The position numbers and the translations under genes are program-made. Source: Brumimicrobium sp. (GTDB lineage: Bacteria > Bacteroidota > Bacteroidia > Flavobacteriales_D > Crocinitomicaceae). Taken from it: a stretch of 64,000 bases of DNA. The stretch is taken from NCBI GenBank assembly GCA_023957385.1, contig JAMLGZ010000001.1:602923-666922 (forward strand), written 5' to 3'. The notes under the pieces are model-generated. The model was not told where the DNA came from. It ran no database searches and worked only from the letters and a program-made list of their open reading frames with translations. This document shows, piece by piece, positions 62,713 to 64,000 of the stretch. Each line of letters starts with the position of its first letter. Position 1 is the first letter of the stretch.

Positions 62713-64000
62713 TTATTTTGCTAATAAATAATTGAGTTCAATAATAGTTTGATTAAGTTGGGTTGCTGCCTCAAAATAGTTATTTTGAATTTCAATAGCT
62801 TGGTTATTGAGTAACACCCATTCCATAAAACTGATTTCACCACTATCTAATTGCAGTTTGGATAATTCCAAGATTTGTTGTGCTTTTGGCAATTGTAATG
62901 ATTGATAGCGTTCTATAATTGCACGTTGCGTGTTCAAACGTTCCATTTGAGTTTGTAATTCACTGTTCAGTGTAGCTTTTTTGAGCTCGATTTCATTCTC
63001 ATATAAAGCTATTTTTTGTTTTGCACCACGCACTTGTGCGCGTTGATTGCTAGTGAAGATAGGAATACCGACTCCAATCTCAATAGAATTATAGCGCTGA
63101 TTATTTAAATCTCTAAAACTCTGGTTGTAATAACCCAAAGAAAGCTCTGGCCAAAGTTTAGATTTTTCTAATTTCACTTGTGTTTTTATCATTTCTATTT
63201 CTTGTTGTGACACCAAAATAGAAGGGTGATTTTCTAAGCTGCTTGTTTTGTCAATAAGCCCGAGTGGTGCAATAATAGAATCGGAAAGAGGTTCGTATCT
63301 TATTTGTGAATTTAGCACAAGCTGGAGCTGAATTTTAGTTAATTCTATTTCGCTTTCTAATAAATTTAGCTGATTTCTTACGTTTTCTCGTTGTATTTCT
63401 GCGCTGGTTTTTTCTAGAAGATTACTTGCTCCTTTTTCATACTTTAAATTACTTTTTGCAAGAAATTCAGCGTAAATGGTATCAACCTTTATGAGATTTT
63501 CTTCTTGATATCTCAATACAATCACATGGTAAAACAATTGACTTATTAATTTATGGGTCTCCAGTTTGTTGAGATTGCTTGAAAGTACAGCAGTCTCCCA
63601 TTCTTGAGCATATAATTTCTTTTGTTGTCCATAAAAAGTTGGGAAGTTAAATGCCTGAGAAATACCAAGTTTATTATCTATGCTGGGACTGTTAATTTGA
63701 CCAATTTCAGCAGTTATTTGAGTTTGAGGCATGCTCAAGAAAGCCTTTTTCTGCTTAGCATAATACTCTGCGAGTAATTCACTGCTTTTAATGGAAAGAT
63801 TATTCTTCTCTGCCATTTTCTGGGCTTGTTCTAGTGTAATAGTTTGTCCAAAAGAATGCATTGTAACAGTCAAACTAACTAAGACAAGAATTATGGGAAC
63901 TGGTGTTTTCATCTTTTTAAAATTGATTTTCTCAAATTGAATAAAAAGGATTGGTAGAACAATTAGGGTTAAGAATGTAGCTAATAGTAAACCGCCAATT
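62713..64000 (-). CDS. CusA/CzcA-TolC fusion protein, C-terminal part (5' end outside window)
   Basis: The frame runs without a stop from the window edge at 64000 to 62713 (429 codons visible). The first visible residues, IGGLLLATFLTLIVLPILF, are the last transmembrane helix of a heavy-metal RND pump; after IQFEKINFKK the frame continues into a second hydrophobic segment that looks like a signal peptide (MKTPVPIILVLVSLTVTMHS), and then a complete TolC-type outer-membrane factor (ITLEQAQKMAEKNNLSIKSS, YEKGASNLLEKTSAEIQREN, GVGIPIFTSNQRAQ, LDSGEISFMEWVLLNNQAIE). Such CusA-CusC fusions of about 1440 residues are known in Flavobacteria. The ATG at 63912 could only start a separate TolC if the fusion were absent, and no stop separates the two. 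It pairs with the adaptor gene 8 bases downstream. Confidence 0.85.
   Translation of the reverse strand, partial: IGGLLLATFLTLIVLPILFIQFEKINFKKMKTPVPIILVLVSLTVTMHSFGQTITLEQAQKMAEKNNLSIKSSELLAEYYAKQKKAFLSMPQTQITAEIGQINSPSIDNKLGISQAFNFPTFYGQQKKLYAQEWETAVLSSNLNKLETHKLISQLFYHVIVLRYQEENLIKVDTIYAEFLAKSNLKYEKGASNLLEKTSAEIQRENVRNQLNLLESEIELTKIQLQLVLNSQIRYEPLSDSIIAPLGLIDKTSSLENHPSILVSQQEIEMIKTQVKLEKSKLWPELSLGYYNQSFRDLNNQRYNSIEIGVGIPIFTSNQRAQVRGAKQKIALYENEIELKKATLNSELQTQMERLNTQRAIIERYQSLQLPKAQQILELSKLQLDSGEISFMEWVLLNNQAIEIQNNYFEAATQLNQTIIELNYLLAK

Overview
The window is AT-rich DNA from a bacterium of the Bacteroidota, most likely order Flavobacteriales and possibly near Fluviicola/Crocinitomicaceae. 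The grounds are: type IX secretion hallmarks (PorP/SprF-like protein, type A and type B C-terminal sorting domains, SprB-like repeats), a DUF5723-TSP3-OmpA protein, monomeric isocitrate dehydrogenase, a caa3-type oxidase subunit cluster with paired SCO proteins, a CusA-TolC fusion, and promoters of the Bacteroidota type (TTTG, about 19 bases, TAnnTTTG). The assignment below order level is a guess. Gene density is high and most genes sit in short operons.

Layout. 1-5.3 kb (minus strand): end of an exopolysaccharide locus with a Wzc-like chain-length/tyrosine-kinase protein (cut by the window edge), a Wza-like export lipoprotein, a GT4 glycosyltransferase and an asparagine-synthase-like protein that has lost its glutaminase nucleophile. 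5.3-10.4 kb (plus): PBP4-type D,D-carboxypeptidase, then an adhesin/PorP-SprF pair and a small zinc-ribbon protein. 10.5-17.2 kb: aspS, then heme o synthase, two subunit-III-like proteins with large hydrophilic inserts, subunit IV and two SCO proteins, all serving cytochrome oxidase assembly. 17.3-28 kb: YceI protein, metG, MlaE/MlaF-like ABC pair, ArsC/Spx protein, FtsE, and a long TPR protein overlapping a beta-barrel gene. 28-29.6 kb: tRNA-fMet with a degenerate array of copies of its own 3' end, tRNA-Met, a lone CoA-transferase beta subunit and tRNA-Thr. 29.6-35.8 kb: ribF, LRR protein, PrsW-like protease, deaminase, icd. 36-52 kb: four T9SS cargo proteins, three of them giant adhesins (1477, 2081 and 1157 residues) built from shared Ig-like and SprB-like modules with homogenised 3' ends. 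52-64 kb: two redox lipoproteins, a flavin reductase, a TlpA-like protein, an OYE-family reductase, nadC with two companions, a lipoprotein plus OmpA-type protein, and a heavy-metal RND efflux operon (adaptor plus fused CusA-TolC, cut by the window edge).

The most notable non-coding signal is a family of three non-autonomous elements (17.2, 22.1 and 41.8 kb). They share 17-base terminal inverted repeats related to AACCCGTTGTGCATTTA, are flanked by 6-base target duplications, and in the two longer copies carry strong nested hairpins. All three lie immediately downstream of stop codons. The second is the array after tRNA-fMet, in which T-arm copies carry an inserted palindrome and one copy of the terminator.

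Calls rest on reading the sequence and on family knowledge; no searches were run.
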